This document shows, in pieces, positions 23,074 through 36,900 of a DNA stretch of 64,000 nucleotides. The number at the start of each line of letters is the position of its first letter. Position 1 is the first letter of the stretch. Under the pieces are notes generated by a model. That model worked only from the letters and a program-made list of their open reading frames with translations, was not told where the DNA came from and searched no databases. Source of the DNA: Primula veris. Lineage: Eukaryota > Streptophyta > Magnoliopsida > Ericales > Primulaceae. The translations under genes were made by a program, and so were the position numbers. The stretch covers positions 11,973,501 to 12,037,500 of the forward strand of contig OY821745.1 in NCBI GenBank assembly GCA_963682055.1, read 5' to 3'.

Positions 23074-25177
23074 CTAGTCTTAATCTTTTTATTGGATCTT
23101 GTTTGTGCTATTGAGAAAATAAATATATTTTTTTATCTTCTTCTAATTTATCTATATACTAAACTAATACAATATCAAAATTTTATTTAGTAATTCTCTA
23201 TAAATTTATTTGTTTGATCGATGAATCGAAAAGTCCAAAATATCTGTTTACATAAACAAGTCGAAGACAGAGGACAATGTTTTTAGAGGCAATCAAACTA
23301 TTAAATATCAAACTTTTATTTAGTAATTCTCTATAAATTTTGTGCATCCCTTTATAGGCCCTTTTAGACAAATTTGACTGGCTCTAAAAACATTGTACAT
23401 AATTTTTAAGTTTGTTGTAGTGTCCAGCGATGGCTGGAGTTTTTTTTTATAAAAAAATGACTACAACCCCTTATCATATTTGAACTGATGACTTACGCCT
23501 TACCATAGCGTTACTCTACCGTTGAGTTAAAATGGCATATACAGGGACAGAACTAGCACCAAATATTTGTGGTTGCCAAAATAACAACACATCATATTTT
23601 TCAAGTATACAATACAGAGAAACCGATTTTTTATATACCTTTCTATACATTTTCATACCTTTTCTGCTTCAATTTTCACATTTTGATACCTTGATATTTT
23701 AAATTTTCTTTTGTAACGCTGGTTTTTCCCTTTCTATTCTATATTTACTAATTTTTCAAACTCTAAAAAAAACACAGCAATAAAGTCACATACCGAAAGT
23801 CTTAACGCTTCAAATTTGTTCAAAATGGGGGAAAATAAGAACAAAAGTAATAAAAAAAAAATTAAGAAACAAAGATGAAAAAAAGGAAAAATATAAAGAA
23901 ACGAATGTAAAAAAAATATAAAATTAAAAGCAAGGTAAAAAAAAAGAAAAATACGAAGAGAAAAAAGTATAAATATATAAAAACCCAGAATATCCAAACT
24001 TATATTATATACTCAAGTTCACATCCACTCACTTTTCATAGATATATAGAAACATACATTTTTTTAATACAATTTTACTATACTTAATTTACCTACATAC
24101 CACTAAAAATTTCTCTGTTGTGTGACATATTAGCTCGTTATATATATAGAGAGATATGTATAGATATAGAGAGAGGTATAAGAAACAAAAGACGAAGTGT
24201 TTATTCATTAATATGATTGTACAGAGAGATACATAAAGAGACTCATGACCCTCTTTATATAATAGAGGGTAGGGTTACATATGCTAAAAAAGTCCAAGAT
24301 AGCCAAAGCCCAATAGAGTAAAGCCCAAGATGGCCAATAATATCCGAGTAAAGCCCAAGATGGCCAATAATATCCTACAACACTTTCAAAATTTTATTTA
24401 CACTCATCCTATATGTTTTATAATTATTTTTTAAGTCTTAACTTTTACAAATACATGTGTCAACATGGTAGGTTATAAATGTTAGTGTCACTTGCAATTT
24501 TTTATTATTTTTTAAGTAATACTATTATGAGCACATACAAAATCACCGTACGTTATTGCAGTAACAATATATAACTTTAAAAAGGGTTGCTAAAAAAATA
24601 TTTAAGTGTTACCAAAATAATTTATATATAAATTATTTTAAAATACATTACTAAAAAAAATTGAAAATTGTGGGGTTGCCGTGGCAACCACTCGTCACAT
24701 GGCTGTTCCGCCACTGGGCCTATAGAATTCAATTCTTGAATAATTGGCTATGTGGAAAAAATATATTTATGTACATATATCATATACACGAAGTACATGT
24801 AGTAGATTTAGAGCAGCTAATTAGTAGCTTAATCTTGAAGATTTTCATAACAACTATAGAAAAATGCAATGACGTTTGAACTAAAATATAGTTCAAGTAA
24901 ATTCTATTTGAATTAGAGAAAAATAATTTTTGATAACTTATCTTGATCCTTCTTATCAGATTTCTCATTTATAAATCTCATAGCTTAGTATAAGTTAGGC
25001 ATATCTTAATAATACAATAACTTAATCAATAGAAAAAATGGAACGAAACCCCCTCCTTTTCGCCTAATTCTTAGATTTCGGGCCAAATTGTATTTTTTGT
25101 ACTCTAATATTTCTATTTTATTATTTAGTATTACTATTTAATATAAATTAAGATAATTAAAAATTAGTTCTATATAA

Positions 25178-25213
<36 letters not shown>

Positions 25214-25369
25214 CGAAGTAAAATGAATGGAAATTAGAATGAATAATTTTATAAATAACGAATCAAAATTTTTTATGAAATAATGAAAATAAAAATAGAG
25301 CTTGGATCGAATCATGGCATTCCATTATATTTATATTGACAATTTCAAAAAACTGTTGATATTATGATT
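23074..25369. other. AT-rich intergenic DNA with a possible solo LTR
   Basis: No gene. Part of this stretch (about 24119-24382) begins TG and ends CA. It includes a 29-base unit repeated near 24318 and 24351, and could be a Copia-type solo LTR; I see no clear target duplication. An (AT)n run lies at about 25180-25210. Confidence 0.45.
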
Positions 25370-28215
25370 AAAGATAAATACATATGTTACGTGATACAAC
25401 TACATTATGGTACTTATTTTTACTTTTGGGGGTTTTAACTTTTATGCTACATGATGCTATATTATTTTTACCAAATCTTAAATAACACTTGAGAATTCGA
25501 GTTTGTGGAAATTAATTTTTACAAAAAAATCACTCATTATTACAAAACAAAATTTGTAAATAATTCTTTATATATACATAATTATGAATGACGGTCATTT
25601 CTTTTTACCCAAGTAGTAGGTGAAAACCCAATTCATAATTCAGCTATAAATTTTTATATTGTACTCCAATTTTAAATTAATCTGCTGAAAATTAAAAGTT
25701 GCAACATGTTTACATCCAATATTTCCTAAGTACGAAATAATAATTACAAGTAACTTGAATACCTAAAAGAAAAGATATTTGGGACAGTTGGGTTAAAGAG
25801 AAACAAAAGATGAGTGGCACGGTAAAATATAATACTTCTCACTATAAGAGAACCAAACAGAAAAGAAGCGAGCCGTATTCAAAATGAGAGTGAATTCGAA
25901 CATTGATGATAGCAAGGAACGAGTCCAAATCATGCTGGAATATGTTCTTCACATTCTTTACATTCCGTGAAAAAAATCTGTGTGATTTGGGAGGAAAGAA
26001 TTTTCACCAATTTCATTTAGTTTGTTAAACTTGCATTTAATGTTTTCATTATAAAATTTGAACAAATAAGAATTGTACAAGTATTTTACAACTTTCAAAG
26101 GTTTGAACTATTTATCTCCAATTAATAATCTTGTAGTTTTAATTATGAATCACATATATTATTTTGGATGCTTTCATTATGTTAACCAAAAATGAAATGA
26201 ATTTATGGTGTTAAAATAGTCAATCAAAAGATTAAAAATTCATTACAAATATGTTCAAATATATTATCTTCCATGCTTTAACTATGCATACATACCATTC
26301 ACACGGGAATTTTGAAATTTATAGATTTTTTAACAAGTATATGTATTCATGTAATGAAATAAGGAAAGAGTAATGATTTAAAAGGAGACTAAAAACCACA
26401 CCATTTTGGTTGATGGGGTAAAATTTTGATGAGTTGTAATCTTACTATTATTATTTTTTCTTAAGATGTGTGAATCTATTTCTCTTCTCTCAAAATGAGT
26501 ACTTATAAATTAAATATTTGTGGTGACTCTAAAAATGAGTAAATTCATTTGTGGTGACTCTATAAAAATTATTGAAGATCACAATTTTCAACGAATACCT
26601 TTTTTCGTCATGAATTAAATATTAAATCAAACTTTGGAGTCCGGTTGAGTTTTTTTTCCCTTGAATTATTTTGGGTTTTAAGAACAAACTTTTTTTTTTT
26701 GCATATGTAATCGGTGTTATGGCCGAAAATCCCAAATTGACAACAATCATGAATAAATATAGGTTAAGGATTATAAATAAAAAACAACTAAATTTATAAA
26801 AGTCTACTTTTTTATATTCACAACTTGTATTTTTTTCTCTTTTGTAATCACTTTTTGGTTTGGGGAGAGAGAGAATAGATGATATATTCAGAAATGTAAA
26901 GAAAAAAAAAAAGAATAATAAGATTACACCTCATCAAAATTTTGCCACATCAACCATATTTGCGAAAGGGTATGGTTTTTAGTCTTTTCTTATATCATTA
27001 CTCTAATAAAAAAACCATTCATACCTATAACTAAATCAAACTAGTATATGTATGTAAGCAGCATATGATGACAATATAAAATGATGTAAAAACAAGCAAA
27101 ACATACAACTCAAGGAGTTGCAATGAAACCACGTAACATAGTTAGATTTTAGTTTCTCCATTTTGCGATAAAAGGTCGGTGCTCTTCATTGATGATTCGG
27201 CATTCAAATTTCCGAATTTGCCCTCAATCTTTGTAATCTTTATACCACGCCATCCCTCTTCCTTTTTCTAGAGGGATGTCGTGTATGCATAGTGAAAGCA
27301 TGCAATATAATACATTTTAACATATTTGTAATGAATTTTTAATCCGTTGATTGACTATTTAACACTATAATTTCATTTCATTTTTGGTTAACATAATGAA
27401 AGCATCCAAAATAATATATGTTATTCATAAATTAAAACTACAAGATTATTAATTGAAGATAAAAATAGTTCAAACTTCAAACCTTTAAAAATTGTGAAAT
27501 ACTTGTGCAATTCTTATTTTTCCAATTTTATAATGATAACATTAAATGCAAGTTTAACAAAATAAAAGAAATTGGTAAAAAATGTTTCCCTCCCAAATCA
27601 CACTAGAATTCAGCATAGAATGTGAAGAATTCCAGCATGATTTGGACTCGTTTCTTGTCATCCTCCATGTTCGAATTCACTTTCATTTTCAATCCGGCCC
27701 ACTTCTCCTATATTTGGTTCTATTGGTGACACGTGACGCACTTATTATATTTTATCGTGCCATTCATTTTTTGTTTCCCTTTAAACCAATTGTCCTAGAT
27801 ATCCTTTCTTTTATATATTTAAGTTTTTTTTAATTATTATTTCGTAGTTAGAAAATATTGGGTGTAAACACGTTACAACTTTGAATTTTCACGAGATTAG
27901 TTTAAAATTGGAGTACAATATAAAAGTTTATAGCTGAATTATGAATTGGATTTTGACCTATTACTATTGCTATTGGGTAAAAAGAAATGATCGTCATTCA
28001 TAGTTATGTAATATATAAAGAATTATTTACAAATTTTTGTTTTGTAATAATGAGTGATTGATTTGTAAAAATTAATTTTCAAAAACTCGGATTCTAAGTC
28101 TTGTTTAAAATTTGGTACATATAATGTAACATCATATATAACATCAAATAAAAAATCAAGAGTAAAAAGAAGTAACTCATGTAGCATATGTACCAGCATC
28201 ACGTAACATATATAG
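25370..28215. repeat. Long inverted repeat, arms about 900 bp
   Basis: The left arm (about 25370-26295) is the imperfect reverse complement of the right arm (about 27283-28215). An example is AATCACTCATTATTACAAAA near 25527 against its complement near 28040. The spacer of about 1 kb holds a MITE (26367-27004). Transcription through it would give a long hairpin RNA. No coding content is recognised. Confidence 0.85.
26367..27004. mobile_element. MITE with long terminal inverted repeats, Mutator-like
   Basis: Terminal inverted repeats of about 100 bp start AGAGTAATGAT and end with its complement. The flanking 9-mers AATAAGGAA and AATAAAAAA match at 7 of 9 positions, consistent with a decayed 9-bp Mutator-type target duplication. 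Length 638 bp, no transposase. It sits in the loop of the larger inverted repeat. Confidence 0.65.
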
Positions 28216-29104
28216 TAATCTTTAAAAGTGTTTAAAAGTGTGAGTTTTATTTAATTAAATACTAACAGTATGTACCATTTCATCATTTTTTCTTAAATAA
28301 ACGGATGAGAAAATGTGACAATTAATTTTGAGTGATTATTTGTTCAAGTTCTAACATACTCTGTAACTACGTTTTAGAGTTATAATATGTCTTTTAACTT
28401 GCTCCCTCTAGCATAAGGGAACCTTTTCGGAACTAATAGGAATGGACGCCACTATCCCAGCCTGGATCCAGCCAGGTTCTATTGATCATGTCCTCTTTCC
28501 GACAATTGTATCTTGTCTTGGTCCGTCTTTAGCTTTATGAGAAAGAGCCCGCCGAATAAAAAAAAATCTCTTCCCATCCCGGGTCATACTCCGGTGCGAC
28601 CACAGAAGAGGAATTCACAATGCAAGTAATGTAAAATTGAAATTGGAGAAAAGTAAAGTAACAATAATATTTCTTACATGAAAAAAGAAACTTTGCAATA
28701 AGTTGGAAATGGGAACTTGCACCCAAATAAGGCACGTAAACGTCTATTTCCATAAATGAGTGGTTTGAAAGCGAGATATGAACACCCATCAGGAAGTTTA
28801 TTAATGGTATTACCAAATTTAATTATTACTAAAAGCAAAATACTTATAATATTGTTGACTATATTGTTAACCAAAATCAAATCACCAAAATATGTATGTA
28901 ATGACAAGTGACAAGTCAAGTCAGAAAGTGGTCAACGTCCTAAAATAAAGGCAAATGACGTTAAAGTAATAAACGTATTCCCCAAAAGATATGAAATAAT
29001 TAATTAGAAAAAAAATATATTCGAGGCATCCAGAGAGACTTATTTGAGGACATATAGTACAAAATAAGATTGGTGATCTATTGAATCTACTCTAGTTCAA
29101 TACA
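28216..29104. other. Intergenic DNA upstream of the remodeller gene
   Basis: AT-rich except for a GC-richer island at about 28400-28620 that I cannot assign. No supportable gene. Confidence 0.5.
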
Positions 29105-29299
29105 CACTACAAAATAATATTTGATTTAGTGAGAGCCAAAAGCTGTCACAAGCATGTCGCTAATTTAAAAAGTTGTCACAAATCTGTCGCAAATTGACTA
29201 AACTGTCACAAAACCGTCACAAAAACCGTCGTTAATAAGCTCGTAACAAAAAATACCGTCACTAATACCGTCGCTATTTATGCATTTTTTTTTGTAGTG
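29105..29299. mobile_element. CACTA-like MITE, 195 bp
   Basis: Starts CACTACAAAA and ends TTTTGTAGTG. It is flanked by the 3-bp direct repeat ACA (29102-29104 and 29300-29302). Sub-terminal repeats of the type TGTCACAAA and CCGTC are present, as usual for CACTA elements. Confidence 0.85.
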
Positions 29300-30913
29300 A
29301 CAATTAAGAAAAGTATAAATTTTAAGCTATTATATATAAATGACAGTACATATATCGTCAAAAAACTTGGATCTAAAAACAATTGTTAGTATATTGTTTC
29401 TTCTTATATATATTAATAGTTTACGAATACGAGTATCTTTTTAAGTGATATGTTTGAGAAATGATAAATTTCAGGTGATATATCATAACAATTCTTTACA
29501 AAATTACATGTATATCAACAAATGAAAAGTCAAAATTTGTTACAACGAAGCCTTTTATGGTTAAATTGTAAAAAAAAAAAAAATGCTAATTTTAACAATA
29601 TAGATTAAAATTGTCGTTTATTGACAAATAATTTAGTGTTAGAATATCAACCAAACGTTTGTCGGCGTTCTGAGTTTCTCTTATACTAGTACTAATTATG
29701 TATGAAAGATAGAGTATAAATGTAGATCTTAACGACGTGTCAAATATTGTTGTATCACCGTATCAGAATCGTAACGTGTGAGACACTCTCATCCATGTCG
29801 CGACTTTAAAAGTATAAAAATAAAAATAGAGTTTTTTTTTGTTTAAAAAAAAAATAAAAAATAATTGTCCAAAATAGAGACACCTGCACAACACAGAGTA
29901 GTGGAAGCTCAAACGTTCACTCTCTCTCTATATATATATATCTACTTTTACATTAACTCTGTTGTTTTTCTTCTCGATTTCAACGCCCTGCTATTATATA
30001 TACATTGTGAGTAAATTAACTAGTTTAATTTCCTTTTAATATAGTTTTTATTTTTATTCAGAATAAATCTTTTATCAGCTTCAATATCTATTTTACTTCT
30101 TTTTTCCTCTAATTATTAATTTCTGCTTTATCTTCATCTAGCACTACATTAATGTTGGTAAACACGATTAATTTCCTTTTAATCTGGTTTCAATGAAATT
30201 TTAATTTTTATTTAGAATCTCTTTTATCAGCTTCATTTATGTTAGAGATTCCTCTTTTTAGTTATTTTCTGCTTTATCTTTATCATGCAGCACATTGTGA
30301 GTTTTATTTTTTTATTTTTTTAATTTGGGTTTACTCTTTTTGTCTTGAATCTCTGTTTTCATCTTCATTTCTGTTTAATCATACATAAAGACTGTTTCTT
30401 TTTTTGGATAAACGGAATTAATTTTAGTTGTTATTTTTATTTTTATAAGTTGTTACCTATTTGACTGTAAAAAGATGAGATTTTTTGGTATATTTACCAA
30501 AAAAATATATAACTTTTTACTCTGAATAAACCCTACTGTTTTTTAATTTACGGAATGAATCTCCTTTTTTATCAGCTTCAATTGGATCAGCTCAATTCTT
30601 TAAGTTATTGAAGCCAAAAAAGTCCCTTACTTTTTAATAAAAAATTATTCTGTACCCTGTCTGTCTCAAAAGTTCAGTTTTTTACTTATTTTCAGAAATA
30701 AGTCATAACTTATTCTGGGTTATTTGAGTAGAAATTGCGACCTTTCCATTTTACAAGTTACATAATAAATAGGGAAAATGGTTTATCCGAGCCCGGGGAA
30801 ACAGATGAGTTCATTAAAACAAAGCTCTTAATATGTAGGATGCAACATTCAAGCTAATGGTATATCTTAAATTTTAATGTTTCAATTTATTTTTGCCCAG
30901 GCCTGGTACAGTG
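29300..30913 (+). promoter_or_regulatory. Promoter and 5' UTR region of the DRD1/CLSY gene
   Basis: A TATA-rich stretch follows CTCTCTCT at about 29920-29945. The sequence then looks like a leader ending in a splice donor (ATTGTGAGTAAA at about 30005). The first coding exon is preceded by an acceptor (TTTGCCCAG, ending at 30900). A 5' UTR intron of about 0.9 kb is therefore likely. Inferred from motifs only. Confidence 0.45.
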
Positions 30914-33900
30914 ATGAAGCCTCTAACTCCAAAGAGCGATATTAAACCAGTCACAGGTATTACATGAATCTTTGCCCCTTTTTCCCAAATGTTCGTTCCT
31001 AATTTCGGCTCTTTTATTTTTTTCCCTTTTTGTTAGTTGCCGGGTTCTAGTTATTTGCCTTGTTAGTTATATAACCGTCTATGTACCTTGGATTTTTATC
31101 TAGTGTGTGTGTGTGTGTGCCACATGTGACACATACCTTACCAATGGTTTTCGCTAACATTTCTGTACCAATTATTCGTTAATATGACCGTTTTAATAAA
31201 GACTAGCGGTACAGAACCATGTGTCTTTTTAATGATGCCAAAATGCCCGATTTGCAATTCTTAGCAAGTTGTGTGATGCCACGAGGTACCACGGCATTCG
31301 TTTTCTTTCTAAATAAGTGGACAAATGTGCACGAACTGGTTTTTAGTAAATCATCTGTATTAATATTGCCTCAACTCGTTCGCAGTTTTATATGGTTGGT
31401 TTATGAGCTATCTAGGATGAGCTCGGATTAAGCTCTATTAGTTTCTTTAAAAATTCCAGTTACGATTAGATAAAACTAACAAAGCCCAGTTGGCTAGATT
31501 ACTTTGCAACTCTATTAATAGATTCATTAAATTTCTCCCTTATTTGCTCTAATGGCAGGAATGTTGACTTTTTTTTTTTTTCTATTTTACTCAAACACGG
31601 ACAACCAGTTCTTGCTTATAAACATAGTATTAGCTTGAGTTGGAACTAACATTTTCTTATTCATTAGTCCAATAATCTAATAATTCCTCACTACACAGGA
31701 CATAAACGAATGAGGTCGCCCAGTGAAGGCAAAGTTCGTAAAGATGTGCGTAATACCAATATCAGGATTGAGCCTGAAAATAACAAACATAAAAATACAT
31801 TAACGGAGGAGATAGAGAGTGGGAAATATGGAAGTGCAACAGGCGCTATAAAAAATCTTCTTGAGATGAAAGAAAAGATGTTTAATCCCATTTACTCTCC
31901 TCGATCTCAAGTTCTACAATCGAACCAGCTACCTTCTTCCCTCAGTAAACAAGTCTCTGGTCAGAAAAGTGGTACTCCGGTACAAGGTCATTCACCGATC
32001 GTTATACTCGATTCCGATGATGAAGAAATAGGAGAGAGCACATCTTCTAATCCAAGCCACTCAATTGCCAACACAGAGCCAGTTGTGGATATTCAAATTA
32101 AGGAAACTGATGTAATGTTTCTTGCATTTAAGAGTTTGAGCATTACTCGATGCATTAAATGTTCCTTTAATTGTCAAGTTAAATACTCCCTCCGTCTCAA
32201 ATTGTTGGGGCTATACGAAAATACGTGCAATTTTGACCGACAAATGACTAATATTTAAATTGTCGAAATCGAATTTTTCAAAAGTTTATCACATGGTTCA
32301 AATGTTAAACTATATGAAAAAAAATTAATATTTTATTTTTCAACAATTTTAGCATGATATATTTGCCGGTCAAAATTGCACGTAGATACATAGAGACCCA
32401 ATATTTTGGGATGGAGAGAGTATTATATTATATGATAGTAAGGCTTTATTGGTTGACGGGGTTATAGCAGATAGTTTCATCCTCAAGAAGGAGTTTGTAA
32501 ATATACTTTCTTTGCATCACACAGTTATACTTAATAGGTGAGTCTAGCAGATAACTGGAGATTGTGAATAAAGGAATCTAAAACCAATGTTTTTTGTCTC
32601 TAACATAGTTTAATCAGACTAATCTGGTTATCGTTAGATTATCTATGGTGTTTTTTTCAAATGTCTATGGTGTTTTTATGATTGGAAACGGTTGCACAAG
32701 TTTATTATGAATATTATATTGTTTGTATTAAGGGTTTTTTTTGGTATTTGATCTAGGAAACTTACTGTTCTCGGGAGCATAAGTTAATTGAAAGGCAAGT
32801 GGATGATGATGCGATCAGGAAAGATAGAGACATTTATCTTAGTAAGAAAAATGCTACTCATGTGGAACTCGATCACCATAGCAGTTCTAAAATGGCAAAA
32901 GATATTAGTGGGAACGAAATAAATGACAAAGAACGTAAATGTATCGGCTTGGAGGGTACCCAAGAAAAGAAAAGCAATCACCGAATTGATTCTAACAGTG
33001 TAATGCTTGTTGCTGATAACGAATTTAAGGGAGATGACTGCATTTCTGTTGATATGGAAACCAACAATGATGATACTGTGATCGAGGATGTAAATCAGCA
33101 AACCAAATTTGATAAGACAAGTTCCTATGGTGACAGTGAAGTAGAAGATGGTGAATTAAATGAGCAAATTGTTTCAAATTGTGATGATCTGGAAGGAACC
33201 TGGAAGGAAATGAATCTTGCGCTGGAACTCTCCAAGGTAATCCTGCACTGGATTAGTTATAGTTCTGATAGGCTTAAAATGTTTATGAAAATGCCTGGAA
33301 CGAAATGAATTGTTTCAAATTGTGATGATCTAAAAATTGGATGACTAAAGACGCAAAGTTCTATTTTTTTCAGTAACACACATTGTATATAAATACATGC
33401 CTGATTTAGATCCATGTACATGCATTCGTATCGATACTTAAAAGGAATAAATTTATTAACTTATTTTTTACGACGATTCACTGTCATGTTTAAGATTATG
33501 TGCGGGGTCAGTCGTAAAACTTAAGATAAATAAAAATTGATTTTCCTTGGAAATGATTTGTTCAGGGACAAAAGAAGACCGAAAAGATGCTCTGTTCTTT
33601 CCCTAAACAAGTTAAGTAATTGATTTGTCTGTTAAAGGTCTATTATTGTTCGTCACCGGTCGCCAGATGTGGATCCTTAAATAATGGAATCCCATACATT
33701 TAATTCCTTAACGCTGGCTCATATCGAAACTTTATGTGTGCTCTAGAATACTCACGTATTGGAGTGAAATCTTTAATAGCCAGATATTATTAGCCTGTTT
33801 GCAAAGCAATAAAGAATAATACATATTACTTTTCTGGAAATTACGTATTGCTTACCTAAGAATAAAATCAGACTTAATTTGGCTCCCAAACTCACTATGT

Positions 33901-36900
33901 TAAACGTTAATAGTTTTTGCTAGTATATTTTTCTTAAACATGTGGAACCTTGCAGCAATATAGACCTTAATCTACACTTTATATATTTTTCTTGACCCTA
34001 TATTTATATATTTATTTACAGTGTGAAACATATACTGAATAATACATTATCATCCCCATTCTATCCTTCACATTTTGTATTAAGGTTCTAGTTCATAACG
34101 TTCACTTGTTGTGGTCCAGACTTATGGCATTTACAAAAAAATTGCACAAAAGTTTGAAATGGCAGTTTTAGTTTGTTAGGTTAAAGAACAAAGTTGGTAG
34201 ACTTTTATTACTCCAAATCCAAATATTGCATTCAGTTATATATTTGTACAACAATTTTGGTGTCCTTGAATCAGTTACAACTCTGCATCGTATTTAGGTT
34301 GACGCTGATATCAGACCTGAAGAACGCCTTAGAGAGGAAATACCTGATTGTGATCACAGTTTTGTGCTGAAAGAGGATCTTGGATATGTTTGCCGAGTAT
34401 GTGGAGTGATACAGAGAAGGATAGAAACTATCATTGAGTACCAGTTTGCAAAGGTAATGCATCTTGCTTATTTGCACCTTTAATTGATTACTTGATCGTT
34501 GATCACTAATTATGTAGTTTGGACTTCTTTTTAATTAAGAAGCCTACTTAATGAATTGATACTGTATTGGAAGACGGTCTAAATTTTTGCGATAATAACT
34601 GTTGAGGTTTCGACACTATCGTAATATTTGAACTCTCGCTTATGGTTATGGACAATAATCAAGTAGTATTATGTTGTGGTGGTAAATTGTAATGCTCTTT
34701 CATTTTGCTTAATTCTTATAAACTCTACCTCATTGCTGCACCAAAACGATTCTGAAGAAAATAACTCGACCAATTTACAATTTTATTTGTATTAAATTTT
34801 TAACAGCATTAACGCCCACATTGTGCCAAGATACGTAATGTTGCATATCATAATAGCATGCCAAAGTCTACAAAAGACCTAGTGTTAGATGGTTAATGAG
34901 AAAACATTTTGCTTACTCTTACTACTGTAAATCCCTCACGCAGTGCAACTAATGTACTCGAGCATGTTTTTTGCCTCCCTCTTTAAACTCTCGTTGTTTC
35001 AACTTAAAACAAAACTATAACTTAACGAAGTTGCTGCCTGTGGTGTTTTAAATGCATCTGCAAGTCGAAAATCTGAGTATAAAATTGCAACTGATAGCTT
35101 GTTACCGGATGCCAAGTTCTACTTTGTTATGTCAATATGGGACTGGAGCAAATAGTATGTTATAAATTTTTTGTATAAATAGGTTGTGGGTTAACATTCA
35201 TGACGTGATCAAGTTAGCACTTGAATTTGTTGAATTTCCTCTTATCCATAGCAATTAATGAAACCAAAACTTAAAAGTATAGTGCTTTTATAAGGAAGAG
35301 ATAGGTATATGGCACCACATCCAGCTGTGTAATTTGCAGCTTTTGCACTTGTGTTTTATACAATATTCTAATAGGCACAAGGCGGAACTTAGACGCAAGT
35401 TGGTCGCCTAGCACCTAATCCTGCTTAATTCTGCTTAATCACCGCCCAATCCGCCTAAATCTGCTTAATCTGTTATGTTTCTAGGCTCCACCTAATTCCC
35501 TCGTAGGCGAGCCTTTTAGAACACTGGCTTTATACATTAATTTTAAGTTATATTCAAATACCCTGCAATTAATGAAAGTTGTTATGTTCGTTAGAAGTAT
35601 ATCAAAATTATATTCCTAGTGACATTAAATACTTAAGTATGCTACTGTATAGGATTCCTTTTCACTTCTATCTCTCTAAAGGAAATTTATATGCCTCCCA
35701 GGATATGCGACAAAAATACACATCATAGCCATGGTAGAGCTATATCATGCTTTATTGTCCGTTGCTTACGAATTGCAATATGGTCATTTTAATGCATAAC
35801 TTAGAGAAGTCATTTCATTATTAATTGTTTTCAAATCTGTCTTTAGTTACCAAATTGCTACCCCGTATTAAAGTTTAAGCTATTAAAGAGAAGAAGTTAT
35901 CATGCCTTTAGTTCCAAATATTCCATGTCTTGCCTTTTTAGCGAGCCAATTACTACTCGCAGATTAGATAAGTTGATCCATATAAAGGAAAATGTTGCAT
36001 CTAAAGGGCATAATTTAAGTGATAGTGATTAATCGATAGAGTAATTTAAGATCTTCCAACATGTAATATTAAAAACCATGCTAGTACCGTTTCCATTGTA
36101 ACCCATGGTTTCTATTCCCTGTCGTTATACAAATGTGGATTTTAAATCATGGAACACATGGACAAACCCACCTTTTAAGTGTCCAGATTAAAGTGGAGAT
36201 CTATTTCACAATCACCTCTTAGGCCTGATTTGGTTACAGCTTTTAAGCTCGTTTTTTTTTTTCCTTAAGAGCTGGGACGCATTTTGTAAACCAGCTAAAA
36301 AGCCAGCTTTTTGGTTTTTTGGCCTCGAAAAGGTAGATGCTTTATGCTGGACAACCTAGCATTTATCTCAAACTCAAAAAAATCCATTTTCTTTGCTTAA
36401 CTTGCCCTTAGATGGAGGGCCTGATATTCTTTTATTTTTAAATTGTCCCTAATAGTTTGCTATCATTCTAATAATGTCAGATATGTTATTTCACAAATTC
36501 TAAACTGATTTTTTCATATTGTATACTATATCCTAGTTTTTGTGAACATTTTCATTTCATGAATAGAATACAAGGTCAACAAGAACCTACTACCGTGAAG
36601 CTCAGATCACAAACAGCAAAGACGCTCAATTTTTTTATGACGGGTCTAAATTATCAGGACAAGAGATCCCAGTCGACGAATTCAATATTCATCCCTTGCA
36701 CATGAAGCAAATGAAACCGCATCAACTCGAGGGATTTCAATTTCTGCAAAATAACTTGGTGATAGATAACCCTGGTGGTTGTATACTAGCGCATGCTCCA
36801 GGATCTGGAAAAACTTTCATGATTATTAGTTTTATACAGAGTTTTCTTGATAAGTACCCTCAGGCTAGACCACTGGTGGTGTTACCAAAGGGGATATTAT

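Noticed and set aside
24119..24382. Solo Copia-type LTR
   Set aside because: TG..CA ends and LTR-like composition, but no target duplication; kept only as a remark in the intergenic entry.
27582..27833. 83-codon ORF in the right arm of the inverted repeat
   Set aside because: Not preserved in the left arm and without protein-like conservation.
28400..28620. GC-richer island, perhaps organelle-derived DNA
   Set aside because: I cannot match it to a known organelle gene from memory; a BLAST search against plastid and mitochondrial genomes would settle it.
31219..31431. 70-codon ORF between the first two coding exons
   Set aside because: Located in the intron 30957-31698; exon joins are in frame without it.
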